Shown one piece after another: positions 1 through 5,964 of a stretch of 6,425 nucleotides of DNA. The stretch comes from Kiloniellaceae bacterium (GTDB taxonomy: Bacteria; Pseudomonadota; Alphaproteobacteria; Kiloniellales; Kiloniellaceae): contig JAJFGM010000532.1 in NCBI GenBank assembly GCA_021776145.1, forward strand, positions 1-6,425, in the 5' to 3' direction. Position 1 is the stretch's first letter. Every line of letters starts with the position of its first letter. The notes under the pieces were generated by a model. That model had not been told where the DNA came from. It searched no databases and saw only the letters and a program-made list of their open reading frames with translations. Both the position numbers and the translations under genes were made by a program.

Positions 1-1561
1 GCTCCGGCGACGGCCAGATCAGCGGCCAATAGCTGGTCGAGATCGAAACGCGCAGGCGATGTCCGGGCGGCAGCGCATAGGCGATGTCGTCGAGTTGCAC
101 GCGCACCTCACAGCGCTGCCCTGGTTGCATGGGCCGCGGCGTCTCGTGTCCGTCGCGGTGGCTAAGATTGAGGATGCCATAGGTGATGCGCGTCGAGGCA
201 CCGGAGGGCGCGACATCGCACAACCGCACCGCGACGAAGGCCTGGGGCCGGTCGACGGCAAGGTCGAGATGCACCGCCGGCGCGCCGAAAATCTCGACCC
301 GCTGGTCCAAGGGCGGGCTGTCGAAAGACAAGGAAACCGCGTCGTCGTAGCGCTGTTCGCTTGGCCACTGCGGACCCAGCCACATGGCGCAGTACTCGCC
401 GCAGGCCGCGCCGACATCCTGCGGCGAGCGATGGATCAAGGCGGACCCGGACCGTGCCTGGGGCTCCAGGACACCCGCGCCGACGCCAGCGTCGTTCAGC
501 GCCAAGGTCTGCTTGCCGATCCCCGCTGTTTTTTTCGTCGATGGCGGCCAGGCCGCTTCGGCGATCCAGCGACCCGGGCGCGCGTCATAGGAACTCCGCG
601 GCGGCGCCGACTCCATCATATAGGCGCGGTAAAGGGGCTCCGTCATGATGCCGCTGTCGTGGCCCTTCAGCCAATGATCCCACCAGCGCAGGCATTCCTG
701 CAGAAATCCGATGCGCGGCTCCGGTGGCGCGAAGTGCGGGTATTTGTGAATCCACGGGCCGACAAGTCCGAGCGCCGGCGCCTCGAGGCCCGCCAAGATG
801 CGCGGCACGGCATTGGAATAGGCATCGCCCCAACCGCCGACGGCGAAGACGGCGGCCTCGATTGCCGTGAAATCCTCGCACACCGAGCCGTGCCGCCAGT
901 AAGCGTCGCGGTGCGGATGCGACAGCCAGGTCTCGGCCAGCAACGGCAGGTTTTCGAGCCGCCGCAGCCAGGTCTCGCGCCAACCATCGCCAACAAGCTG
1001 CGGGTCCGGCGGGCGCGACGAGAACGACAGCATGGTCGTCGCCCACCCCAAGTTCTCGTTCAGCAGGCAGCCGCCCTTGTAGTGTATATCGTCGGCATAG
1101 CGGTCGTCGGTTGAGCAGATGGTGACGATGGCCTTCAAGGCGGCGGGCCGTCGGGCGGCGACCTGCAAGCCGTTGAATCCACCCCAGGAAATGCCGATCA
1201 TGCCGACCGCGCCGCTGCACCAGGGCTGCCGGGTGATCCAGTCGATGACTTCGAGGGCGTCGTCCTGTTCCTGTTGCAGATATTCGTCCCACATCAGGCC
1301 GTCGGATTCGCCGTTGCCACGCATGTCGACACGCAAACAGGCGTAGCCGTGACCGGCAAAATAGGGATGCGTCAGCTCGTCGCGCTCGGCCGTCCCGTCG
1401 CGCTTGCGGTAGGGCAGGTATTCAAGGATCGCCGGGACCGGGTCGTCCGCGGCATCGCTGGGCAGCCAGACCCGCGCCGCCAGGCGGCAGCCGTCGGAGA
1501 GTTCGATCCAGCAATTCTCGATCTCCCGCACCTGGCGTGGAAACTGTCCAACCGTCTTCAT
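1..1561 (-). CDS. CocE/NonD family serine hydrolase (X-Pro dipeptidyl-peptidase S15-like), 3' end cut by window edge
   Basis: This is an alpha/beta hydrolase of the CocE/NonD family, whose members cleave acyl esters or N-terminal X-Pro dipeptides. Translating the minus strand from 1561 gives 520 uninterrupted codons running off the left edge. The N-terminal hydrolase core holds EYLPYRKRD (residues 47-55), RVDMRGNGES (77-86), the nucleophile elbow GISWGG with Ser125, then GGWGDAYSN with Asp246 and GPWIHKYPH with His272. These fit the CocE triad in order and spacing. A cap region follows, then a C-terminal jelly-roll domain whose RVSISTSYWPLIWPSPE segment ends the visible part; relatives are usually 550-680 aa, so a short tail is probably missing. 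No signal peptide is seen, so it is probably cytoplasmic. The ATG at 1561 is chosen because GAGAGG lies 7 nt upstream. In-frame ATGs at 1606 and 1648 are possible but lie inside a tandem repeat. The substrate (ester, amide or peptide) cannot be told from the sequence. Confidence 0.9.
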   Translation of the reverse strand, partial: MKTVGQFPRQVREIENCWIELSDGCRLAARVWLPSDAADDPVPAILEYLPYRKRDGTAERDELTHPYFAGHGYACLRVDMRGNGESDGLMWDEYLQQEQDDALEVIDWITRQPWCSGAVGMIGISWGGFNGLQVAARRPAALKAIVTICSTDDRYADDIHYKGGCLLNENLGWATTMLSFSSRPPDPQLVGDGWRETWLRRLENLPLLAETWLSHPHRDAYWRHGSVCEDFTAIEAAVFAVGGWGDAYSNAVPRILAGLEAPALGLVGPWIHKYPHFAPPEPRIGFLQECLRWWDHWLKGHDSGIMTEPLYRAYMMESAPPRSSYDARPGRWIAEAAWPPSTKKTAGIGKQTLALNDAGVGAGVLEPQARSGSALIHRSPQDVGAACGEYCAMWLGPQWPSEQRYDDAVSLSFDSPPLDQRVEIFGAPAVHLDLAVDRPQAFVAVRLCDVAPSGASTRITYGILNLSHRDGHETPRPMQPGQRCEVRVQLDDIAYALPPGHRLRVSISTSYWPLIWPSPE

Positions 1562-1568
1562 GCTCTTG

Positions 1569-1574
1569 CCTCTC
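1569..1574 (-). promoter_or_regulatory. Ribosome binding site of the CocE-like gene
   Basis: On the minus strand this reads GAGAGG and ends 7 nt before the ATG at 1561. It decides the start over the in-frame ATGs at 1606 and 1648, which have only repeat sequence upstream. Confidence 0.6.
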
Positions 1575-1599
1575 GAAATTTCCAGTCGCAACGGCCGGG

Positions 1600-1651
1600 C
1601 TGCCATCGCTGGACCGCCATCGCTGGACTGCCATCGCTGGACTGCCATCGA
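1600..1651. repeat. 14-bp tandem repeat in the 5' region of the CocE-like gene
   Basis: There are three full copies of the 14-mer CTGCCATCGCTGGA (1600-1613, 1614-1627 with one T-to-C change, 1628-1641) and a fourth partial copy (from 1642, CTGCCATCGA). On the minus strand each copy carries an ATG (at 1606, 1620, 1634, 1648). Because the period is not a multiple of three, successive ATGs step through all reading frames; those at 1606 and 1648 are in frame with the hydrolase. The repeat is 39 or more bases upstream of the preferred start, so it lies in the leader or promoter. Confidence 0.85.
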
Positions 1652-1729
1652 GACTACGTCATGGCGACTAATGACGGCAATTCGCCTTGAGTGCAGCGTC
1701 TCCAAATAACCCGCTGACGGCGGCGGGGC

Positions 1730-1757
1730 TTGAGAGCGTCCGGCGACGGACTATGCT
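1730..1757 (+). promoter_or_regulatory. Candidate sigma70-type promoter for the FGE-like gene
   Basis: TTGAGA at 1730-1735 (5 of 6 to TTGACA) is followed after 16 bp by TATGCT at 1752-1757 (4 of 6 to TATAAT). Transcription would begin near 1764, leaving a leader of about 29 nt before the ATG at 1793. If this is right, the upstream in-frame TTG at 1730 is part of the -35 box and cannot be the start codon. This is consensus matching by eye in GC-rich DNA. Confidence 0.4.
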
Positions 1758-1792
1758 TTGATAGGTTCCTTATCGCAATTCGAGCGCGACCG

Positions 1793-2638
1793 ATGTCAAG
1801 GCAAACAACGGGCAAGAAGCCCAAAAAACGACTGGCCCTACACTTGGTTTGCGGTTTGGTGCTTTTACCAATTGCTTCCGCCGGCGCGGAAACCCCGGCG
1901 GCGGATCTCGACCTCATCGCCGTTGCCGGCGGCCGCTTCGTCATGGGCGACGCGGAAGGCGACGACAACGAAGCGCCGCGTGCTGTCGAAGTAGCGCCCT
2001 TTCGCCTCATGCGCCACGAGGTGACGAACGCGCAATTTGCCCGCTTCGTCGTCGCCAGTGGCCATGCGACCGACCCCGAACGAAGCGGCTTCGGTTACGT
2101 CTGGGCGGGGCGCTGGGGGCGTGTCGCCGGCGCCGACTGGCGCCGGCCGCGCGGCCCGGACACCAAGCGCATTGCCTCGCACCCGGTTGTCCAGGTTTCG
2201 GCCAGGGATGCCGCCGCCTTTTGCGCCTGGCACGGGTTGCGCCTGCCGAGTGAGGCCGAGTGGGAATTCGCAGCTCGCGGCCAGGACGGCCGGCGTTATC
2301 CCTGGGGCACCGCGCCGCCACGCCAGGACGGCACCAGATTAGCCAACTTCGGCACGCTGGCCTGCTGTGACGCCGACGCCAGCGACGGCTATCGCACGAC
2401 GGCGCCGGTCGGAAGTTATCCGGCGGGGCGTGCACCCTTCGATCATCACGACATGGCCGGCAATGTCTGGGAATGGACCTCCAGCCGTTTTCCCGGGCGA
2501 CCGCGGGACGTGGTGCTGCGCGGCGGCGGCTGGGGCAACAATCCCTACTGCCTGCGCGTGTCCTACCGGCACGGCAACCCACCCGACATCGGGCTTGACA
2601 TGGTCGGCCTACGCTGCGCCGGAGACGTCGCGCCTTAG
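1793..2638 (+). CDS. Exported formylglycine-generating-enzyme-fold (FGE/SUMF1, PvdO-like) protein
   Basis: This 281-aa protein has the FGE-sulfatase fold (C-type-lectin-like), shared by sulfatase-activating FGEs, EgtB and PvdO. Residues 1-32 look like a Sec signal peptide: a lysine-rich start (KKPKKR, 8-13), a hydrophobic core (14-28) and a likely cut after AGA at 32, so it is probably periplasmic. Family motifs in order are GGRFVMGD (46-53), EVTNAQFARFV (76-86), HPVVQVSARDAAAFCAW (130-146), RLPSEAEWEFAARG (150-163), YPWG (169-172), DMAGNVWEWT (220-229), RGGGW (243-247) and GLRC (272-275). True FGEs bind copper with two cysteines five residues apart near the C-terminus. Here only Cys253 is present, and the position five before it is Gly248 with Asn249 next. 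No sulfatase gene lies in the window. Conversion of sulfatase cysteine to formylglycine is therefore unlikely; a PvdO-like or other periplasmic role is possible. An in-frame TTG at 1730 would place 21 residues ahead of the signal peptide, so ATG 1793 is preferred although its ribosome site is weak. Confidence 0.9.
   Translation: MSRQTTGKKPKKRLALHLVCGLVLLPIASAGAETPAADLDLIAVAGGRFVMGDAEGDDNEAPRAVEVAPFRLMRHEVTNAQFARFVVASGHATDPERSGFGYVWAGRWGRVAGADWRRPRGPDTKRIASHPVVQVSARDAAAFCAWHGLRLPSEAEWEFAARGQDGRRYPWGTAPPRQDGTRLANFGTLACCDADASDGYRTTAPVGSYPAGRAPFDHHDMAGNVWEWTSSRFPGRPRDVVLRGGGWGNNPYCLRVSYRHGNPPDIGLDMVGLRCAGDVAP
2126..2147. repeat. Perfect GC-only inverted repeat inside the FGE-like gene
   Basis: GCCGGCGCC (2126-2134) and its exact reverse complement GGCGCCGGC (2139-2147) flank the 4-nt loop GACT. 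It codes for part of VAGADWRRP (residues 111-119). In GC-rich coding DNA such a 9-bp stem can occur by chance. No T-run follows, so it is not an intrinsic terminator. Confidence 0.7.
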
Positions 2639-2690
2639 ACCGAAATCATAGGAAGAGGGCGCTGGCGGTCTGAAGCGGATCGCGGTCGGC

Positions 2691-2719
2691 TTGCCTCGCC
2701 CAAGCGGGGCGCGGATAGT
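2691..2719 (+). promoter_or_regulatory. Candidate promoter for the HAD gene
   Basis: TTGCCT (2691-2696) and GATAGT (2714-2719) are 17 bp apart, each matching 4 of 6 consensus bases. The start of transcription would be near 2726, giving a 23-nt leader that contains the strong ribosome site. The spacer holds a 5-bp dyad, CGCCC (2697-2701) and GGGCG (2707-2711). The match is only moderate. Confidence 0.3.
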
Positions 2720-2736
2720 ACGCCAAACCGTTCGAC

Positions 2737-2742
2737 AAGGAG
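2737..2742 (+). promoter_or_regulatory. Strong ribosome binding site of the HAD gene
   Basis: AAGGAG ends 6 nt before the ATG at 2749. It is the best Shine-Dalgarno match in the window and fixes the start of the HAD protein. Confidence 0.85.
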
Positions 2743-2748
2743 TTTCAG

Positions 2749-3456
2749 ATGGTCAAGGCGTTGATTTTCGATGTCTTCGGCACGGTCGTCGATTGGCGCA
2801 GCGGCATCGCCCGCGAAGCCGGCGCCATATTTGCCGCGCGCGGCCTGACAGCCGATGCCTTGGCCTTCGCCGATGCCTGGCGGGCCAAGTACCAGCCGGC
2901 CATGCAACAGATTCGCGCCGCCGACCGCGGCTACGTAGCCCTCGATATCTTGCACCGGGAAAACCTCGACGCCACCCTCGCCGATTTCGGCCTCGGCGAT
3001 GCGCTCGACAACGCGGCACGCGCCGACTTCAATCGCGCCTGGGAAAAGCTGCCGCCCTGGCCGGACAGTGTCCCGGGGTTGACGCGCCTAAAGGCGCGCT
3101 ACGCCATCGCCACCTGCTCGAACGGCTCGATCGGTCTGATGACCTGGCTGGCGAAGTTCGGCGCGTTGCCGTGGGACGCTATTCTCGGCGCCGACATCGC
3201 CCGGGACTACAAGCCCCGGCCGCAGGTCTACCTGGCCTCGGCCGCGGCCCTGGGGCTGGCGCCTTCGCAAGTCATGATGGTCGCGGCCCACAACAGCGAC
3301 CTTGCCGCCGCCCGCGCCGCCGGTCTGAAGACGGCATTTCTGCCGCGGCCCTGCGAGTACGGGCCCGGGCAGGTGGATGATTTGCAAGCGGAGTCCGACT
3401 GGGATGTGGTGGCCGCGGATCTCAACGACCTCGCAGACAAGATGCTTGGGCCATAA
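2749..3456 (+). CDS. HAD-superfamily hydrolase, haloacid dehalogenase type II family
   Basis: This 235-aa cytoplasmic protein matches the type II (L-2-haloacid dehalogenase) branch of the HAD superfamily in length and motif order. The family forms an aspartyl-ester intermediate to release halide from 2-haloacids. Visible motifs are FDVFGTVVDW with nucleophile Asp8 and Thr12, Arg45 in the cap (AWRAKY), ATCSNGS with Ser124 (motif II), YKPRPQVY with Lys155 (motif III) and Tyr161, and VAAHNSDLAAA with Asp184 (motif IV). Compared with the well-studied Pseudomonas sp. YL enzyme, the motif IV block SSNAWD is AAHNSD here, so the Ser175, Asn177 and Trp179 equivalents are Ala179, His181 and Ser183. The catalytic Asp, Arg, Ser, Lys and last Asp are kept, so it should be a working HAD hydrolase, but whether it dehalogenates is open. 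ATG 2749 is fixed by AAGGAG. It lies 110 bp after the FGE-like gene and 16 bp from the end of the convergent methyltransferase gene. Confidence 0.9.
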   Translation: MVKALIFDVFGTVVDWRSGIAREAGAIFAARGLTADALAFADAWRAKYQPAMQQIRAADRGYVALDILHRENLDATLADFGLGDALDNAARADFNRAWEKLPPWPDSVPGLTRLKARYAIATCSNGSIGLMTWLAKFGALPWDAILGADIARDYKPRPQVYLASAAALGLAPSQVMMVAAHNSDLAAARAAGLKTAFLPRPCEYGPGQVDDLQAESDWDVVAADLNDLADKMLGP

Positions 3457-3472
3457 TCGACCCGCTCTTTAT

Positions 3473-5029
3473 TCAATCGATACGCACGCCGCCCTCGGAC
3501 GTGCGCCGGGCGACAAAGTCATCGAGTTCCTCGCGCACGGCCGGATCCAGCGGCGGGGCTTCGAATGCGGCGAGCGTTTCCCTGTAAATCCGGTTGGCCC
3601 GCTGGGTGGCGTCGAGTGAGCCGGCCTCCTCCCAGGATTCGAAGTTGCGCCAATCCGACAACAGGGGGGAATAGAAAGCCGTGCTGTAGCGGGCCAGGGT
3701 GTGGGCGCAACCGAAGAAGTGGCCGCCGGGTCCGACCTCGCGCACGGCGTCCAAGGCCAATGCGTCGCTGTCGACGGCGATGGGCTGGAAAACCTCGGCC
3801 ATCATCTGCAGCATTTCGATGTCGATGATGAACTTCTCAAAGGACGCGGTCAGGCCGCCTTCGAGCCAACCCGCACCGTGCATCAGGATGTGGCAGCCGC
3901 CCAACAGCGCGCCCCACAAGGCCATCTGCGACTCGTAGGCCGCCTGGGCGTCGGGTGCGTTGGAGGCATTGACATTGGACGAGCGGAAGGGAACGCCGTA
4001 GCGCCGCGCCAATTGCCCGCTGGCCCAGGCCGCGCGCACGTATTCCGGCGTCCCGAACGCCGGCGCGCCGGATTTCATGTCGACGTTCGAGGTGAAGCCG
4101 CCATAGGCGACCGGTGCGCCCGGCCGCACCAACTGCGCCAGAGCCAGGCCCGCCAGGGCCTCGGCATTTTGCTGGACCAGGGCGCCAGCCAGGGTGACCG
4201 GCGCCATGGCTCCGGCCAGGGTAAAGGGTGTCAGGATCATCAATTGCGAACGCCGCGCGAAGTCGATGATGCCTTGACACATGAGGGCATCCAACTGCAG
4301 CGGCGAATTGGCATTGACCACGGTGTAACAGCGCGGCACCTCGTCGAAGGCTTCGGCCGTGACACCGTGTGCAATGCGCAGCATCTCGAAGGAGTCCGCC
4401 ACCCAAGCGCTGCCGCGGCTGAAAATAAAAGGCACCTTGTCGGACAGCGTCATCATTGCATGGGTGGTCTCGAGATGACGCACCGCGATCGGAATATCGA
4501 GCGGCTCGACCGAGGGCGAGAGCATGTGAATGACGTCGAAAGTCTGGGCCAGGCGTAGCAGATCCTTGAATGACTCACCCGTACCCGGGCGGCGGCCGTT
4601 TTCCAAATCCGAGACGTTGGGCGGTCCGCCGACGGGGGCGAAGGCAACGGCGTTGCCGCCGATCTCGAAGTTGCGCCGCGGATTGCGCGCGTGCAATTCG
4701 ACACGCGGCGGGATATGCGCGATCGCCGCCTCGACCAACTCGGGCGCGAAACGCACTCGCTGCGTTGCCTCGTCAACGTCGGCGCCGGCCTTGGCAAAGA
4801 TTGTGCGCGCCTGCGGCGACAGCACGCCGACACCGATCTCCATCAGCACCTGAAGCGAGGCCTCGTGAATGGCCTCAACCGCATCGTCCGACATGGCCTT
4901 TACCGGTGTATAGGGATTCCTCAAGCGCAGATAGGCCGGGTTGCCGAGCGTCGACTTGGTTTCGCTTTCGGGTCGCCGCCGCGACCGGCGGCGCCGGGCC
5001 CTGCCGACCTCTTGTGCTGGCGATGCCAT
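3473..5029 (-). CDS. MttB-family (COG5598) corrinoid-dependent methyltransferase homologue, non-pyrrolysine type
   Basis: This 518-aa protein belongs to the trimethylamine methyltransferase (MttB) superfamily. Characterised members move a methyl group from a quaternary or tertiary amine to the cobalt of a small corrinoid protein. Family features include the N-terminal NPYTPVKAMSDDAVEAIHEA (39-58), the GGPPNVSDLENG segment (134-145), ATP-independent barrel segments such as VVNANSPLQLD (237-247), TPFTLAGAMAPVTLAGAL (267-284), YGGFTSNVDMKSGAPAFGTPE (309-329) and HGAGWLEGGLTASFEKF (384-400), and a C-terminal helix. The frame has no in-frame TAG, so no pyrrolysine is needed. This resembles the non-pyrrolysine group that includes the glycine betaine enzyme MtgB; the substrate here is unknown. 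Residues 11-19 are nearly all arginine. AGGGAAG lies about 8 nt before the ATG at 5029. It starts 46 bp after the TetR gene on the same strand and is probably in its operon. No corrinoid protein or corrinoid methyltransferase partner is in the window. Confidence 0.92.
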   Translation of the reverse strand: MASPAQEVGRARRRRSRRRPESETKSTLGNPAYLRLRNPYTPVKAMSDDAVEAIHEASLQVLMEIGVGVLSPQARTIFAKAGADVDEATQRVRFAPELVEAAIAHIPPRVELHARNPRRNFEIGGNAVAFAPVGGPPNVSDLENGRRPGTGESFKDLLRLAQTFDVIHMLSPSVEPLDIPIAVRHLETTHAMMTLSDKVPFIFSRGSAWVADSFEMLRIAHGVTAEAFDEVPRCYTVVNANSPLQLDALMCQGIIDFARRSQLMILTPFTLAGAMAPVTLAGALVQQNAEALAGLALAQLVRPGAPVAYGGFTSNVDMKSGAPAFGTPEYVRAAWASGQLARRYGVPFRSSNVNASNAPDAQAAYESQMALWGALLGGCHILMHGAGWLEGGLTASFEKFIIDIEMLQMMAEVFQPIAVDSDALALDAVREVGPGGHFFGCAHTLARYSTAFYSPLLSDWRNFESWEEAGSLDATQRANRIYRETLAAFEAPPLDPAVREELDDFVARRTSEGGVRID

Positions 5030-5036
5030 ATCTTAG

Positions 5037-5043
5037 CTTCCCT
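5037..5043 (-). promoter_or_regulatory. Ribosome binding site of the MttB-family gene
   Basis: On the minus strand this reads AGGGAAG, with its AGGGA core 9 nt before the ATG at 5029. It lies in the 46-bp gap after the TetR stop codon, where no terminator hairpin with a T-run is seen, which supports co-transcription. Confidence 0.5.
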
Positions 5044-5075
5044 GTTAAGAGCCGCTCCCACGGCGTGCGATTTGT

Positions 5076-5717
5076 TTATCCCCGCCCGTGCTTGGCCCGG
5101 TGCGCCTCCGCCAACGCCGGATCCAACTCGCGGCCGGTAAATCCTCTGTAGTAGGCTTCCAGGTAGGCAAAGCGCCGTTCCATGGTCTCGCGGATGTCCA
5201 AAGCGTAGTAACCGACCTGCGCGAAGTAGAGAATGCGGGCCCGAATAAAGCCATCTGTCGGCTCGTAACCGCTGCGCTCGAAGACCTCGGCTATGGCGGC
5301 GACACGCCTGTCGTCGGCCCGCTTGACGGCGCGTTTGACCCGCCCCGAACAGCGCGCCCAATCGCGCATGGCCGAGTCGAGGCCGGGGTCGAAACGCTCC
5401 GCATCCATCCAGCAGTCGAACAGCCCTAGGATAGCCATCGCCAAGTCGTCCGAACTCCGCATCACCTCAACAACGGCACGCGTGTTCGTGCCTTGCCAGC
5501 GGCGGATGAGAGATTCCAAAAGGTCGTCGCGGTCCTTGAAATGCCAATAGAAACTGCCGCGCGTGACCGCAAGGCTCTCAGCCAGACGGGTGATCTTGAC
5601 GGCGTCTATGCCCTCCCTGATCAGCAGCGCCAAGCCGACCTCGGTCCAGGCATCGCGGCCGAGAAACGCCTCGCCGGTCACCACCGCGCCGCTCGTACAT
5701 TGGACTTCAAGCACCAT
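5076..5717 (-). CDS. TetR-family transcriptional regulator
   Basis: A 213-aa one-domain regulator. The N-terminal DNA-binding domain runs from about residue 20 to 70, with the helix-turn-helix ITRLAESLAVTRGSFYWHFK at 42-61, the classic TetR signature with a recognition helix ending in GSFYWHF. The rest is a helical ligand-binding and dimerisation region (about 80-195) of unknown ligand, with Arg-rich stretches at 126-138. ATG 5717 is preferred: the frame stays open to an ATG at 5795, but that longer form would translate through the operator and has no TetR-like residues in its first 26 codons. The ribosome site before 5717 is poor, so a later GTG start (residue 12 or 13) or a leaderless start is possible. 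Inverted repeats sit 11 bp upstream and over the start codon, so autorepression is likely. It precedes the MttB-family gene by 46 bp and is divergent from the ureohydrolase gene, making both candidate targets. Confidence 0.92.
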   Translation of the reverse strand: MVLEVQCTSGAVVTGEAFLGRDAWTEVGLALLIREGIDAVKITRLAESLAVTRGSFYWHFKDRDDLLESLIRRWQGTNTRAVVEVMRSSDDLAMAILGLFDCWMDAERFDPGLDSAMRDWARCSGRVKRAVKRADDRRVAAIAEVFERSGYEPTDGFIRARILYFAQVGYYALDIRETMERRFAYLEAYYRGFTGRELDPALAEAHRAKHGRG

Positions 5718-5727
5718 CCCAGATGGT
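5713..5727. promoter_or_regulatory. Short inverted repeat over the TetR start codon
   Basis: ACCATC (5713-5718) and GATGGT (5722-5727) form 6-bp arms around CCA. The left arm contains the TetR start codon (CAT on plus, 5715-5717). It may be a secondary operator half or a weak mRNA hairpin at the start. Confidence 0.4.
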
Positions 5728-5728
5728 A

Positions 5729-5748
5729 TCCATACATAGTTGTATGGA
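5729..5748. promoter_or_regulatory. Probable TetR operator (20-bp inverted repeat)
   Basis: TCCATACA (5729-5736) and its exact reverse complement TGTATGGA (5741-5748) are separated by TAGT. The size, symmetry and AT-rich core fit operators bound by TetR dimers, and it stands out from the GC-rich surroundings. It begins 11 bp upstream of the regulator's start codon, in the divergent gap to the ureohydrolase gene. The assignment to this TetR protein is an inference from position. Confidence 0.75.
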
Positions 5749-5928
5749 AGCACCGTACAGGATTGCATGTTTGGCCGCAAGGACTGGAAACACATGACAA
5801 AGGCATTCGGTGCGCAACAAGGTGCCGGGGTGGATCGTTTTTGCCTTCTTGACGAAACCCCCGCGGACCGCTTGGCTAGGCATGCAGTCCCGCGTGACCG
5901 GCAAGGTGTACCGGGTGATAGGCAGGCC

Positions 5929-5964
5929 AGAACTCAGGCTAGAACTCAGGCCAAAACCAGGCCC
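5929..5964. repeat. 12-bp tandem repeat upstream of the ureohydrolase gene
   Basis: AGAACTCAGGCT (5929-5940) is followed directly by AGAACTCAGGCC (5941-5952) and by a decayed third unit AAAACCAGGCCC (5953-5964). The array ends 19 bp before the ATG at 5984, so it falls in the leader of that gene, just ahead of its ribosome site. Confidence 0.75.

Noticed and set aside
59..1114. Long plus-strand frame (351 aa) opposite the CocE-like gene
   Set aside because: It is antisense to a clear CocE/NonD protein with triad and family motifs. The product is Arg/Ala/Gly-rich with no recognisable domain, as expected of an open shadow frame in GC-rich DNA.
1600..1651. Tandem repeat as a CRISPR array
   Set aside because: The 14-bp units abut directly with no spacers.
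1651..1680. Possible minus-strand promoter for the CocE-like gene (TTGCCG, 18 bp, TAGTCT)
   Set aside because: Only 4 of 6 and 3 of 6 matches with a long spacer; not distinguishable from chance.
1730..1792. Upstream TTG start for the FGE-like gene
   Set aside because: It would put 21 residues before a well-formed signal peptide, and the TTG coincides with a candidate -35 box.
2007..2582. Minus-strand frame of 191 aa opposite the FGE-like gene
   Set aside because: Arg/Pro-rich shadow of a gene with many FGE-fold motifs on the other strand.
2697..2711. CGCCC/GGGCG dyad as terminator of the FGE-like gene
   Set aside because: Five-base stem without a following T-run, and it falls within the candidate HAD promoter.
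3701..4558. Plus-strand frame of 285 aa inside the MttB-family gene
   Set aside because: Antisense to a well-supported gene, no ribosome site, and a low-complexity product rich in Gly, Arg, His and Gln.
3473..5029. Pyrrolysine (amber readthrough) in the MttB-family gene
   Set aside because: The full-length frame has no in-frame TAG; none is needed for the usual family length.
5718..5795. Longer TetR protein starting at 5795
   Set aside because: The extra 26 residues are not TetR-like and would be encoded across the operator.
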